A stretch of DNA of 64,000 bases, from the NCBI GenBank assembly GCA_018363915.1, contig JAGZMY010000010.1, forward strand, positions 27,243 through 91,242. Direction: 5' to 3'. Of this stretch, positions 51,873 through 60,501 are shown piece by piece. Source of the DNA: Anaerococcus vaginalis. Its GTDB lineage: Bacteria; Bacillota; Clostridia; Tissierellales; Peptoniphilaceae. The position numbers were made by a program, and so were the translations under genes. How positions within the stretch are numbered: the stretch's first letter is position 1; every line of letters starts with the position of its first letter. The notes below the pieces were generated by a model, which worked only from the letters and a program-made list of their open reading frames with translations, ran no database searches and was not told the origin of the DNA.

Positions 51873-53861
51873 ATGTTTACAAAAAATGATCAACTATCAG
51901 TTAATGCTATAAGATGTTTGTCCCTTGCTCAAATAGAAAAAGCAAATAGTGGACATCCAGGACTTCCTATGGGAGCAAGTCCTATGGCTTATGTTTTGTT
52001 TAATAAAATTTTAAAAGCAAATCCGAAAAATGAAAATTGGTTTGATAGAGATAGGTTTGTTTTATCAGCAGGCCATGGTTCTGCTATGCTTTATTCACTT
52101 TTGCACTTGTCAGGATATGATTTATCAATTGAAGATTTAAAACAATTTAGACAAAAAGGTTCAAAAACTCCAGGCCATCCAGAATATTCACACACCAAAG
52201 GAGTAGAGGTTACAACTGGGCCTCTTGGTCAAGGCATAGGTCAAGCTGTAGGTCTTGCTATTGCAGAAAAACATATGCAAGCTCTTTACAATAAAGATGA
52301 TTTTAAAATTATAGACCATTATACCTATGCTCTTTGTGGAGATGGCGATCTTATGGAGGGGATTTCTTATGAGGCGATGAGCCTTGCAGGACATCTTAAC
52401 CTAAATAAATTAATTGTTTTATACGATTCAAATGACATTTGTTTAGATGGTAATCTTTCATCATCATTTTCTGAAAATGTAGAAAAAAGAGTTAAAGCAC
52501 AAAATTGGAATTATTTAAAAGTAGAAGATGGAAATAATCTTGAAGAAATTTATAAGGCTATAAAAAAAGCAAAAGAAAATCAAAATGCTCCAACATTAAT
52601 TGAAGTAAAAACTATCATAGGATATGGTTCAAAAAATCAAGGAACAAATAAAGTTCATGGTGCTCCGATAGGAGATGATGATTTTTCTTTAGCCAAAAAA
52701 AATTATGGCTGGGAATTTGAAGATTTTGAAGTGCCAGATGAAGTTTATAAAACTTTTGAAGATGGCATTTTAAAAAATGGCAAAGAAGAAAACGAAAAAT
52801 GGGATGAAATTCTTAAAAATTACCAAGAAAAATATCCGAAAGATTATAAGGAATTAATGGTTGGAATTAATAGAAAACTTCCTAAAGATTTTATGAAAGA
52901 TGTAAAAAAATATGATTCATCAATGAAAGCTCTTGCAACAAGAGCATCAAGCGGAGAAATTATTCAAGATCTTTCAAAAATAACACGAAATTTCTGGGGT
53001 GGTTCTGCTGATTTATTTTCATCAAACAAGACTGATATAAAAGATGAGAAAAGTTTTAGCGATGAAAATTCTTGTGGAAGAAATATTTTTTATGGAGTTC
53101 GTGAATTTGCTATGGCAGCAATTGGGAATGGAATTATTGCCCACGGCGGAAGTTTTCATCATGTGTCAACTTTCTTTGTTTTTGCAGATTATTTGAAAGC
53201 TGCAATTAGACTATCAGCTTTATCAGGTCATGCTTTAACTTATGTTTTTACACATGATTCAATTGCTGTTGGAGAAGATGGACCAACTCACGAACCGATT
53301 GAACAATTAGCGATGCTAAGATCAATTCCAAATACTATAGTTATAAGACCAGCAGATGCAAATGAAACAAGACTTGCATGGAAAATTGCCCTAGAAAGTC
53401 AAAATACACCAGTAATACTTTCTTTGACAAGACAAAATCTTCCAAATTTAAAACAAACAGAAAATTTAGAAGATATTAATAGGGGAGCTTACGTAATAAA
53501 AGATTGCGAAAATCCAGAATTAATTTTAATAGCTACAGGCTCAGAAGTTTCCCTTGCCCTAGAAGTTTCAAAAAAGCTTGAAGAAGAAAATAAAAATGTA
53601 AGAGTTGTATCAATGCCATCAATGGAATTATTTAGGATGCAAGATGATTCATACAAAAATGAAATTTTACCAAAAGAAGTAAAAAAAGTTTCAATAGAAA
53701 TGGCATCAACATTTGGCTGGAGTGAATTTACTGGAGATGATGGATTAAATATCGGCATAGATAGGTTTGGAATTTCTGGCAAAGGAGAAGAAGTACAAGA
53801 AGAATTAGGATTTTGTGTAGAAAAAATTAAAGAAAAAATTACTAATAAATTTTTTAGATAA
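51873..53861 (+). CDS. tkt: Transketolase
   Basis: TPP-dependent two-carbon transfer between pentose and glycolytic phosphates. The 662 residues carry SLAQIEKANSGHPGLPMG, the TPP motif CGDGDLMEGISYEAMSLAGHLNLNKL (GDG...N), HDSIAVGEDGPTHEPIEQL, RPADANE and the C-terminal domain. Length is standard for the full-size enzyme. GGAG precedes the ATG. Its location after the ascorbate genes indicates a role in handling the pentose phosphate produced. Confidence 0.97.
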   Translation: MFTKNDQLSVNAIRCLSLAQIEKANSGHPGLPMGASPMAYVLFNKILKANPKNENWFDRDRFVLSAGHGSAMLYSLLHLSGYDLSIEDLKQFRQKGSKTPGHPEYSHTKGVEVTTGPLGQGIGQAVGLAIAEKHMQALYNKDDFKIIDHYTYALCGDGDLMEGISYEAMSLAGHLNLNKLIVLYDSNDICLDGNLSSSFSENVEKRVKAQNWNYLKVEDGNNLEEIYKAIKKAKENQNAPTLIEVKTIIGYGSKNQGTNKVHGAPIGDDDFSLAKKNYGWEFEDFEVPDEVYKTFEDGILKNGKEENEKWDEILKNYQEKYPKDYKELMVGINRKLPKDFMKDVKKYDSSMKALATRASSGEIIQDLSKITRNFWGGSADLFSSNKTDIKDEKSFSDENSCGRNIFYGVREFAMAAIGNGIIAHGGSFHHVSTFFVFADYLKAAIRLSALSGHALTYVFTHDSIAVGEDGPTHEPIEQLAMLRSIPNTIVIRPADANETRLAWKIALESQNTPVILSLTRQNLPNLKQTENLEDINRGAYVIKDCENPELILIATGSEVSLALEVSKKLEEENKNVRVVSMPSMELFRMQDDSYKNEILPKEVKKVSIEMASTFGWSEFTGDDGLNIGIDRFGISGKGEEVQEELGFCVEKIKEKITNKFFR

Positions 53862-53890
53862 AAAAATACAAAAGATATAAATATAAAGAA

Positions 53891-53918
53891 ACTCATATTA
53901 ATAAAATATTATTGATAT
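53891..53918 (+). repeat. Direct repeat copy 1 (28 bp) flanking the palindrome
   Basis: Matches the 28 bases at 54094-54121 with one mismatch (27/28). Each copy itself is an imperfect inverted repeat. Confidence 0.85.
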
Positions 53919-53981
53919 TAGTCAGAGCGTAGATAAAGTCAGTTTAATAATTCATTAATGATTTAAAAATAAAATTACGCT

Positions 53982-54076
53982 AAAACCCATCTCGACTAAG
54001 TGAGTGAAACGAACGCATGGAGAGATCTCATGAGATTTCTCCGCTCGTTACACTCGGTCGAAATGGGAAATTTTTT
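53982..54076. repeat. Large imperfect palindrome, REP-like
   Basis: CCCATCTCGACTAAGTGAGTG (arms starting 53986) pairs imperfectly with the complement of CACTCGGTCGAAATGGG (ending 54067), around a smaller perfect palindrome AGATCTCATGAGAT (54013-54026) set in GGAGAGATCTCATGAGATTTCTCC. A T-run follows. More GC-rich than the surroundings. It resembles dispersed palindromic repeats of clostridia and Peptoniphilaceae; it is non-coding. Confidence 0.7.
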
Positions 54077-54093
54077 AGTTTGTCAACAGTCAG

Positions 54094-54131
54094 ACTCATA
54101 TTAATAAAATAGTATTGATATGAGTTTTTTA
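54094..54131 (+). terminator. Direct repeat copy 2, ending in a terminator
   Basis: ACTCATATTAATA (54094-54106) pairs with TATTGATATGAGT (54112-54125, one mismatch), followed by TTTTTT. This is probably the original terminator of tkt; copy 1 at 53891 has lost the T-run. Confidence 0.65.
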
Positions 54132-54195
54132 TATTCTTCTTATTTTAATCTTCTAATGGGTAAAATTATAATGAAAATAAAAAAAGGAAGTAAAA

Positions 54196-55122
54196 ATGGA
54201 ATTAACAGAAAAATTTGAAAAAGACAATTGTAAAAATCCTAGAGAGTATTCACTAATACATAAGGAAATTCCCATAAAATTATCAAGCGATATGTGGGCT
54301 GCCCTTGCGTATTTGTTGTGGTATGTGCCAGATATTTCATCGATCCAATCAAAATCAAATGAATTGATTTCAAATAAGGAATATGATTATTATACTTTTG
54401 TAGAAATAATGACTTATATGGATTTAAGAGATGAGGATTGTTTGTTTACAAATGAAATTGACGAAAAAATTGCATCTGAATATAAAAAAAGAATTTGCAC
54501 AAATTCCCAAAAATTAATTTTAAGTCAATCTGATGGGGAAACAAAAACTGAATCCTTGTTAAGACATATTAGAAATGCAATAGCACACGGCTCTTTTAAT
54601 ATAGTTGAAGATTTGATGGTTGGTTTTGATGAAAAAATAATTGGCAAAGATGAGGCGAAAACTACAGCAATTTTTAAAATAAAACCAAAAAATCTTTTGA
54701 ATGCCTTAAAAATGTTAAATGAAGATTTGACAAATCAAAAATTAATTTCAAAAGCTTTAAAAAATACTTCTTATTGGGTTGAGCCTTATCAAGAAGGCTT
54801 TGAAAGAAGCAATAAATTCGATTTATATGCCAAGAAAAATGAAAGAAGATACGCGATTGAGATTAGAAATTATAAATCTCAAAGAGATATTGATAAAGGA
54901 TTTGCAAGAAAGCTTGCTGATAATTTTGAAAAATTAAAAAATGAAAGAGTAAGACCTGTTCTTGTAATAAATACATCTTTTTTGCAAGAAGAATCAAAAA
55001 ACGAATTGATTGCAGCTGATGTATTGATTTTGGATGTGAAAAATATTAAAAAAATGTTAAAGGGCAGAGATATGATAAGAGAAATTGAAGAGGCTCAAAG
55101 CCTATACAAATATAAAAAATAA
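54196..55122 (+). CDS. HEPN-domain protein fused to a nuclease-like domain
   Basis: A 308-residue protein without close recognition. Residues 1-180 are helical and contain RHIRNAIAHG, where R126 and H131 form the Rx4-6H motif of HEPN ribonucleases. Residues 190-285 resemble a restriction-endonuclease-like fold: D209 before a turn, then YAIEIRNYKS (E222, R224 where Lys is usual), an amphipathic helix, VRPVLVINTSF and a strand ADVLILD with final helix. A phage-defence or toxin role is plausible for such a pair but there is no antitoxin or partner gene nearby. GGAAG precedes the ATG; TATAAT at 54167-54172. Single-gene unit after a repeat-flanked palindrome. Confidence 0.7.
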   Translation: MELTEKFEKDNCKNPREYSLIHKEIPIKLSSDMWAALAYLLWYVPDISSIQSKSNELISNKEYDYYTFVEIMTYMDLRDEDCLFTNEIDEKIASEYKKRICTNSQKLILSQSDGETKTESLLRHIRNAIAHGSFNIVEDLMVGFDEKIIGKDEAKTTAIFKIKPKNLLNALKMLNEDLTNQKLISKALKNTSYWVEPYQEGFERSNKFDLYAKKNERRYAIEIRNYKSQRDIDKGFARKLADNFEKLKNERVRPVLVINTSFLQEESKNELIAADVLILDVKNIKKMLKGRDMIREIEEAQSLYKYKK

Positions 55123-55311
55123 AAATAAATATTAAATTTTTATATATAAATAAATAAAAATTACAAAAATACAATCTAAAATTTTAATTTTATTTACTAA
55201 TCCTTTAGAAAAATTAATTATTTGGAAATTTGAAATTGATTCTTAAAATATTTCCAGTATAATTTAGATGTATAAATTATTTATATTTTATAAAATTATA
55301 AAGGAGGAATT

Positions 55312-56385
55312 ATGACTGAAAATTATAATGAAAATAATAGGAAGAAAAGAACTTCCGAAATGAGGGAGCACAGAAGAGCTAGATACAATGATGATTATTC
55401 TAGAGATAATAGTATTTCTTGGGGTTCAATTATCGCTGGTGCAATTTCATTTGCAGCTGTTTTTACAGTATTAAGTTTACTTGTTGGAGCTTTAGGTTTT
55501 GGAATTTTTTCACCAAATAATGAAAATCCACTTCAATCTATGGGAATTGGTGTAGGAATTGCTACAATAATTATTTTGATAATTTCTTTTGCAATTTCTG
55601 GATTTATTTCTGGAGCTTTTTCAAAAGGACAATCTTTACTTCATGGATTTATGAGCTGGGCTTTATCAATAATGTTATTATTTGGTTTGGTAACTAGCAT
55701 TTTATCATCTGCTTTTGGACTTGCAACTTCTGCTGCAAAATCTGTAGCAAACACTGCAGGAAATGTTGCAGGAAGCGTAGCAAGCACAGCAGCTGATGGG
55801 GCAGGAAATGTTCTATCAAGTGTTGGAGATTCAATTTCTGAAGTTGATACAAAAGAGCTTGAAAAAAATATAGAAGATGCTTTAAAAGAAACTGATGTTA
55901 AAGAACTTCAACCTGGATATTTAAAATCTCAACTTGATGAATCAAAAGATGAAATTGCAGAAGCTGGAAAAGAACTTGTAACAAATCCAGAAAATTCTGA
56001 TCAAATAATTGATGATTTAGCAAAATCTTTAGAGAAAAAGGCTAAAAATATTACTGATTCTGTTGATAAAAAAACAATTCAAGAAGAAGTTTACAAAAAT
56101 TCAGATCTTTCTGAAAAAGAAAGCGAAGAGGCTGTAAATAATATTTATGATGGAATGGATAAGGCATCAAAAGAAGCTAGCAAACAAATTGAAAATGCAA
56201 AAGATTCTTTAGAAAAAGCTAAAAAAGATGTAGATAAAACAGTTGAACAAGCAAAAGATGGGGCAGAATCTGCAACAAATAAAGCATCAGCTGGAGCTGT
56301 ATTAGTATTTTTATTCTTAATTGTTGGACTTGCAATTGAAGTTTATACAGCAAAAATTGGAGAACAATACGTAAATAATCTTTAA
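55312..56385 (+). CDS. Membrane protein with long helical exocytoplasmic or cytoplasmic loop, unknown function
   Basis: A 357-residue protein with a charged N-terminus (1-35), about three membrane spans (40-65, 80-105, 115-145), an Ala/Gly/Ser-rich stretch (145-180), a long charged helical region (180-325) rich in K, E and D with DxxxKxx-type heptads, and a last span (about 328-347). The N-terminal ISWGSIIAGAISFAAVFTVLSLL resembles uncharacterised envelope proteins. A stress-envelope or tether role is a guess. AGGAGG precedes the ATG. TATAAT lies near 55258. Confidence 0.7.
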   Translation: MTENYNENNRKKRTSEMREHRRARYNDDYSRDNSISWGSIIAGAISFAAVFTVLSLLVGALGFGIFSPNNENPLQSMGIGVGIATIIILIISFAISGFISGAFSKGQSLLHGFMSWALSIMLLFGLVTSILSSAFGLATSAAKSVANTAGNVAGSVASTAADGAGNVLSSVGDSISEVDTKELEKNIEDALKETDVKELQPGYLKSQLDESKDEIAEAGKELVTNPENSDQIIDDLAKSLEKKAKNITDSVDKKTIQEEVYKNSDLSEKESEEAVNNIYDGMDKASKEASKQIENAKDSLEKAKKDVDKTVEQAKDGAESATNKASAGAVLVFLFLIVGLAIEVYTAKIGEQYVNNL

Positions 56386-56395
56386 AAATAAATTC

Positions 56396-56432
56396 AAAAA
56401 ATCCTAAAGGAAATTTCCTTTAGGATTTTTTT
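56396..56432 (+). terminator. Terminator after the helical membrane protein
   Basis: AAAAATCCTAAAGGAAA (56396-56412) with TTTCCTTTAGGATTTTT; a near-perfect palindrome ending in T. Confidence 0.9.
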
Positions 56433-56462
56433 GTCCACTTAAATAATTTGAATGTCCATAAG

Positions 56463-56496
56463 ATAGAAAAAAACCACCTACTAGGCAGGTGGAAAA
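56463..56496 (-). terminator. Terminator of the leftward regulator-kinase-S41 operon
   Basis: On the minus strand CCACCT (complement of 56487-56492) pairs with AGGTGG (complement of 56474-56479) and is followed by a run of T. No such run exists on the plus side. Confidence 0.85.
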
Positions 56497-56508
56497 ATTA
56501 AGTTTTTA

Positions 56509-57906
56509 TTATTTTATCATAGATAAAACTTGCTTGTAAGGATTTTGTGCATTTATAATTTGGCTATATTTTAAATATTTATCATCTTCATCTAAACTTT
56601 TTGCGCAATCAATGGAAACTAAAATTCCGGAATGATCTAATTTTATAATTTCAGTTCTCATGTGATAAATAATATCGCTTTTGGACTTATCTCCTTCAAA
56701 TCCATTTTTTACAACATAAGCATCTGAAGTGTTTTTTAAAATATTTGCAAATCTAATGGCGTCATTTTTTGTATTATCATTTGTCAATATATATATTTTT
56801 TTATCTGGCAAATCTGGATCTTTTTTGATTTCAGTTTTTATTTGATCATAATACATAAAATCATTTTTATTTATGCCTTGTGATTTTTCAGGGAATTTTA
56901 TTGATTGATTTTTCATAAATGAAGAGTAAGTGTTGACCTTATCCTTGTTATTTTTCATGTAGGATAGACTTTGTTTTAATAAATTTCCCCTATAAAAAAC
57001 AACTTTTTCGAATGAATAATCTTTATGAATTAGCAAAGGAAGAATTTCGTTTGCATATTTGTCATCAATTGATTCGTTATTTGATAAGTTAATAAAAATA
57101 TTTTTGATTTCTTGATTATTTTGTAATATTTTTTTCAAATTTTCCTTGTCTTTTTCCAAATCATTTGAATTAAAACTTGGCATATTTATCTCTAAAATAT
57201 TTTTATTTTCCTTAATTTCTATTTTTTCTAAATCATCTTTTCTTCCAAGAAGTCTTTTGTACCTATTTACAACTTGAGCATCTCCTAAAATTTTTCCCCT
57301 AGGAGAATCTTTATGTTCTTTGTAATATCCAAATATACTTCTATAAGTTTTACCATCGATTACATTTGTTCTATTATCATCAAGGATTGAAAGATATGAT
57401 TGAATTGCATCAAAAAATTCTTGGTCTGATTTTGAATTTTTAATTCTTTTTTTGTAAGCATCGGTTTGATTAATTAGAGATTTAAAATTTTCTTTGTTTT
57501 CCTTATCAATAGCATAATTTCTGCTTACATAATAAGTAAGTTTATTAAAATCTGCAATTTTTTCTGCACTTGTAAGAGTTCTTTCTTCAGTATTTCCAAT
57601 AAAAATTTCTTTACTTACAGATTTCATTACATTATCTCTAAATTTTGGATATTTATAAGTTTCAAACTTATTTTTTGAAGAAAAAATAGCTTTAACAACA
57701 AAAAATATTAAAAAAATCAAGATAAGAAGAAGGGCAAGCCTTCTTCTCATATATTTTCTTTTTTTTGCTCTTAGTCTTTTTTTAGACCTATTTTTAATAT
57801 TTGTATTTTTTGATTTAATTTTTATATCTTTTTTTCTTACTTTTTTTTTCGTATGTCTTGATGCGGACTGATCTTTTTTATTTCTTTTATTATTTTTACT
57901 TTTCAT
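56509..57906 (-). CDS. Membrane-anchored S41 (C-terminal processing peptidase)-like protein, probably inactive
   Basis: A 465-residue protein with a very basic cytoplasmic N-terminus (1-55, Lys/Arg-rich), one helix (about 57-72) and an extracytoplasmic domain. The order ILEINMPSFNS, IFINLSNNESIDD and KKIYILTNDNTKNDAIRFANILKN follows S41 tail-specific peptidases, where RNNxGG and TxxxTASAAE are usual. The nucleophile Ser and the glycines are replaced (TKNDA), so catalysis is doubtful; no PDZ domain is evident. It is 65 nt downstream of the sensor kinase on the same strand. S41 assignment is tentative. Confidence 0.6.
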   Translation of the reverse strand: MKSKNNKRNKKDQSASRHTKKKVRKKDIKIKSKNTNIKNRSKKRLRAKKRKYMRRRLALLLILIFLIFFVVKAIFSSKNKFETYKYPKFRDNVMKSVSKEIFIGNTEERTLTSAEKIADFNKLTYYVSRNYAIDKENKENFKSLINQTDAYKKRIKNSKSDQEFFDAIQSYLSILDDNRTNVIDGKTYRSIFGYYKEHKDSPRGKILGDAQVVNRYKRLLGRKDDLEKIEIKENKNILEINMPSFNSNDLEKDKENLKKILQNNQEIKNIFINLSNNESIDDKYANEILPLLIHKDYSFEKVVFYRGNLLKQSLSYMKNNKDKVNTYSSFMKNQSIKFPEKSQGINKNDFMYYDQIKTEIKKDPDLPDKKIYILTNDNTKNDAIRFANILKNTSDAYVVKNGFEGDKSKSDIIYHMRTEIIKLDHSGILVSIDCAKSLDEDDKYLKYSQIINAQNPYKQVLSMIK

Positions 57907-57971
57907 AATTCACCTGTATTATAATATATCAAAAAATAATTTATATACAAAATTTTTTGTAATATATAAAA

Positions 57972-59288
57972 TTATTTAGGGAAAATAACTGAAAAAGTTG
58001 AGCCTTTTCCTAGTTTTGATTTTAATTTTATTTTTCCCCCAAGGCTTTCAACGAAGTTTTTTGTAATAGAAAGACCTAGACCATGTCCGTTTGTTTTTGT
58101 GTTTCTTGCATCATCAATTCTATAAAATCTCTCAAAAATAACTTCTTTTTTCTCATCAGATATTCCAACACCATTATCCTTTATGTCAATGTAAATATTA
58201 TTTTTATCTTCATAAAGGCTTACTCTGATTAGGCCATCTTCTTTTATAGCTTTTATAGCATTTGAAATTAAATTTTGAATTATTTGGCTTATCTTATCCT
58301 TATCAGAATAAATCATAACTCCATCTTTTATTTCTTCAATCAAAGAAATATCAAGTTTTGTAAGTCTTGGTTTTATTGTATCAAGAATAAGTTTGATGTG
58401 TTGAGATAAGTCGAATTCTTTTTTATTTATTTTTAAATATTCAGAATTATCATTGAAAGATTTATTTAAATTTACAACAAGCCCTTCAAGTCTTTGAGTT
58501 TCCTCTAACAAAGACGAAAGAGTTTGCTCATCAACATCAATAACTCCATCTTTTATCGCTTCTATATAAAGTTGTAGATTTGTAATTGGAGTTCTAAGTT
58601 CATGAGAAATATCTTGGGCGTATTGCTTTCTTACATATTTTTGATTTTTTAAATTCCTTGAAAGATATCTTATATTATTTTGTAAATTTTCAAGCTCAAT
58701 AATTTTGCTTTCCTTTAAATTAATATCATAATCGCCATCTTTAATTTTTAAAGTTGCATCAGAAATTTGCTTTATAGGATTGGTTATATTTGTAGAAAGC
58801 ACTAAGGCAATAATTATCCCAATAGTAAGAGAGATGACAATTGCAATTATGATTGAATTTCTAAAATTATTTAAAAGTTCATTTGCTGCCATTTCACCAG
58901 TGTCATAAGTTATAATTAATTGGCCCCTATAATCATTGAGATTAGGATTTATAATATCGTAACTTTTTGTAGTGGTAAGAGGATTTTCATCATCATTTCT
59001 TCCCTTAAAACTCATAACTGGCTCGTTGTTTTTATTTAAAATTTCAATATCAATATTTAAAGCCTTAGAATATTTGCCAAGCCTTTCTTTCATAGTATAA
59101 GCATCATTATCAGTCAAAAGACTTTCAAATTGCTTTTTAATATTCAAAGGCATATTATCCTCAGTGGTTGCAAGGAAATTTTTTGTATAGATACTTAATA
59201 AATAAGAAATTGCAATAGAAAAAACTAAGATGCAGGCAAAAATTCCTCCAACAAAGTTTCTAATAATTTTATTTCGAAGAGACGTCAT
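57972..59288 (-). CDS. Sensor histidine kinase (two membrane spans, HAMP)
   Basis: A 438-residue kinase: first helix IFACILVFSIAISYLL, an extracytoplasmic domain of about 120 residues, second helix IIIAIVISLTIGIIIALVLS, HAMP with TNPIKQISDATLKIKDGDYD, HisKA H in AQDISHELRTPITNLQ, and an ATPase domain (NLISNAIKAI, IKDNGVGI, TNGHGLGLSITKNFV). The frame opens at 59318, but ATG 59288 (MTSLRNKIIRN) has GGTGGT at good distance. Overlaps the response regulator by 20 nt. Confidence 0.93.
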   Translation of the reverse strand: MTSLRNKIIRNFVGGIFACILVFSIAISYLLSIYTKNFLATTEDNMPLNIKKQFESLLTDNDAYTMKERLGKYSKALNIDIEILNKNNEPVMSFKGRNDDENPLTTTKSYDIINPNLNDYRGQLIITYDTGEMAANELLNNFRNSIIIAIVISLTIGIIIALVLSTNITNPIKQISDATLKIKDGDYDINLKESKIIELENLQNNIRYLSRNLKNQKYVRKQYAQDISHELRTPITNLQLYIEAIKDGVIDVDEQTLSSLLEETQRLEGLVVNLNKSFNDNSEYLKINKKEFDLSQHIKLILDTIKPRLTKLDISLIEEIKDGVMIYSDKDKISQIIQNLISNAIKAIKEDGLIRVSLYEDKNNIYIDIKDNGVGISDEKKEVIFERFYRIDDARNTKTNGHGLGLSITKNFVESLGGKIKLKSKLGKGSTFSVIFPK

Positions 59289-59982
59289 CGACACCACCAG
59301 ATTTATAACCCATACCATAAATTGTTTTTATATAGTCGGGTTTTTTTGGATTATCCTCAATTTTTTGTCTGATATTTTTAATGTGAGTATCAATAGCTCT
59401 GTCGTAGGCGTCATAGTCAAAACCAAAAGTGATTTCTATAATTTCTTCTCTAGTAAAAATCTTATTAGGATTTGAAAATAGAGTTTTAATTATTTGAAAT
59501 TCATTTTTTGTAAGGAAAATTTCTTCTCCATCTTTGAAAAATCTATTATATTCAAGATCCATTTCAAGTCTGCCATCAATTGTTTTTATAATGTCAGCTC
59601 TTGGAATATTATATTTTTCAATTCTTCTAAGAACAGTTTTGATTCTTTGCATAAGTTCCTTTGGAGAAAATGGTTTAGTAACGTAATCATCAGCACCGAG
59701 TTTTAAACCATTTATAATATTTTCCTCACTTACCTTGGCAGTAACCATGATAATAGGAACATTAGACTTGTTTCTAATCTCTTTAATAAGATCTTCGCCA
59801 GAAATTTTTGGAATCATCAAATCAAGCAAGATCAAATCAATTTGTTCATTTTCAAAAAAATCTAAACCTTCCTTGCCATCAAAAGCTTGAAAGACATTGT
59901 AGCCTTCTTTTTCAAGATAAGATTTAATAATTTTTGAAATACCTTGTTCATCTTCAATAATTAAAATATTTATATCATTCAT
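59269..59982 (-). CDS. OmpR/PhoB-family response regulator
   Basis: A 237-residue regulator with acidic residues E10/D11/E12, phospho-acceptor D54 in LILLDLMIPKISG, VTKPFSPKEL, and a winged helix with LTKNEFQIIKTLFSNP, RAIDTHIKNIRQKIEDNP and IYGMGYKS. The frame opens with a GTG at 59991 inside the GAGGTG site; the ATG at 59982 is correctly spaced. Pairs with the kinase downstream. Confidence 0.93.
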   Translation of the reverse strand: MNDINILIIEDEQGISKIIKSYLEKEGYNVFQAFDGKEGLDFFENEQIDLILLDLMIPKISGEDLIKEIRNKSNVPIIMVTAKVSEENIINGLKLGADDYVTKPFSPKELMQRIKTVLRRIEKYNIPRADIIKTIDGRLEMDLEYNRFFKDGEEIFLTKNEFQIIKTLFSNPNKIFTREEIIEITFGFDYDAYDRAIDTHIKNIRQKIEDNPKKPDYIKTIYGMGYKSGGVDDVSSK

Positions 59983-60095
59983 CTGTTTCACCTCTGTTTT
60001 ATTATACCTTATTAAAATTGTTAAAATTAATATATCCTATTAATTAGTTTATATTATGTGAAAAATTTAAAAAAATGATAGATTTTAAATAAGCT

Positions 60096-60108
60096 GGGTA
60101 TATATAAT
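60096..60108 (+). promoter_or_regulatory. GGGTAT / TATAAT element before the GlsB-type gene
   Basis: GGGTAT at 60096-60101 merges into TATAAT at 60103-60108, the same GGGTATATATA-type sequence seen before hpf. No convincing -35 of either type is present. Confidence 0.4.
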
Positions 60109-60154
60109 ATGTAAGATAATTACAAAAATTAAAAAATATATTAAGGAGAGAAAT

Positions 60155-60397
60155 ATGATTAGTTCAATTATAATAGGCGCATTGTGCGGATGGATTGCAA
60201 GTATGATAATGAAAACAGATGCTCAAATGGGAGCTATAGCAAATATAGTAGTAGGAATTATCGGAGGAGCAATCGGTTCTTGGATACTTGGAATGGTAAA
60301 CATAAGCGTATCAGGATTTGTAGGAAGTTTAATTTCAGGAATCCTAGGTTCTGTAATTTTAATTTATATTTATAATTTAATAACAAAGAAAAAATAA
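60155..60397 (+). CDS. GlsB/YeaQ/YmgE-family stress membrane protein
   Basis: An 80-residue protein with three hydrophobic segments and glycine-rich repeats: [34 protein letters not shown], followed by [20 protein letters not shown]. This is the transglycosylase-associated / GlsB pattern, small membrane proteins often induced by stress. GGAG precedes the ATG. Monocistronic. Confidence 0.93.
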   Translation: MISSIIIGALCGWIASMIMKTDAQMGAIANIVVGIIGGAIGSWILGMVNISVSGFVGSLISGILGSVILIYIYNLITKKK

Positions 60398-60411
60398 ATT
60401 TTAAAATTTTT

Positions 60412-60437
60412 AAGACTGGTTTAGCCAGTCTTTTTTT
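60412..60437 (+). terminator. Terminator after the GlsB-type gene
   Basis: AAGACTGG (60412-60419) with CCAGTCTT (60425-60432), then T. Confidence 0.9.
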
Positions 60438-60485
60438 GTAAACATTTTAAAAAAATTTAAATTGCTATCAAATGTCAAGAGGGTT

Positions 60486-60501
60486 TGCTATAATATAAAT
60501 A
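60486..60501 (+). promoter_or_regulatory. Extended -10 promoter placing the start at the thyA ATG (leaderless)
   Basis: TGCTATAAT at 60486-60494 is an extended -10. Transcription would begin about 7 nt after the TATAAT, at 60501, the A of the thyA start codon. No ribosome binding site precedes this ATG. Confidence 0.55.

Noticed and set aside
53982..54076. Possible tRNA or small structured RNA gene
   Set aside because: The palindrome does not form a cloverleaf and lacks tRNA box sequences; it fits a palindromic repeat better.
53862..54195. Possible insertion sequence
   Set aside because: No transposase frame in any reading direction; only repeats and a palindrome.
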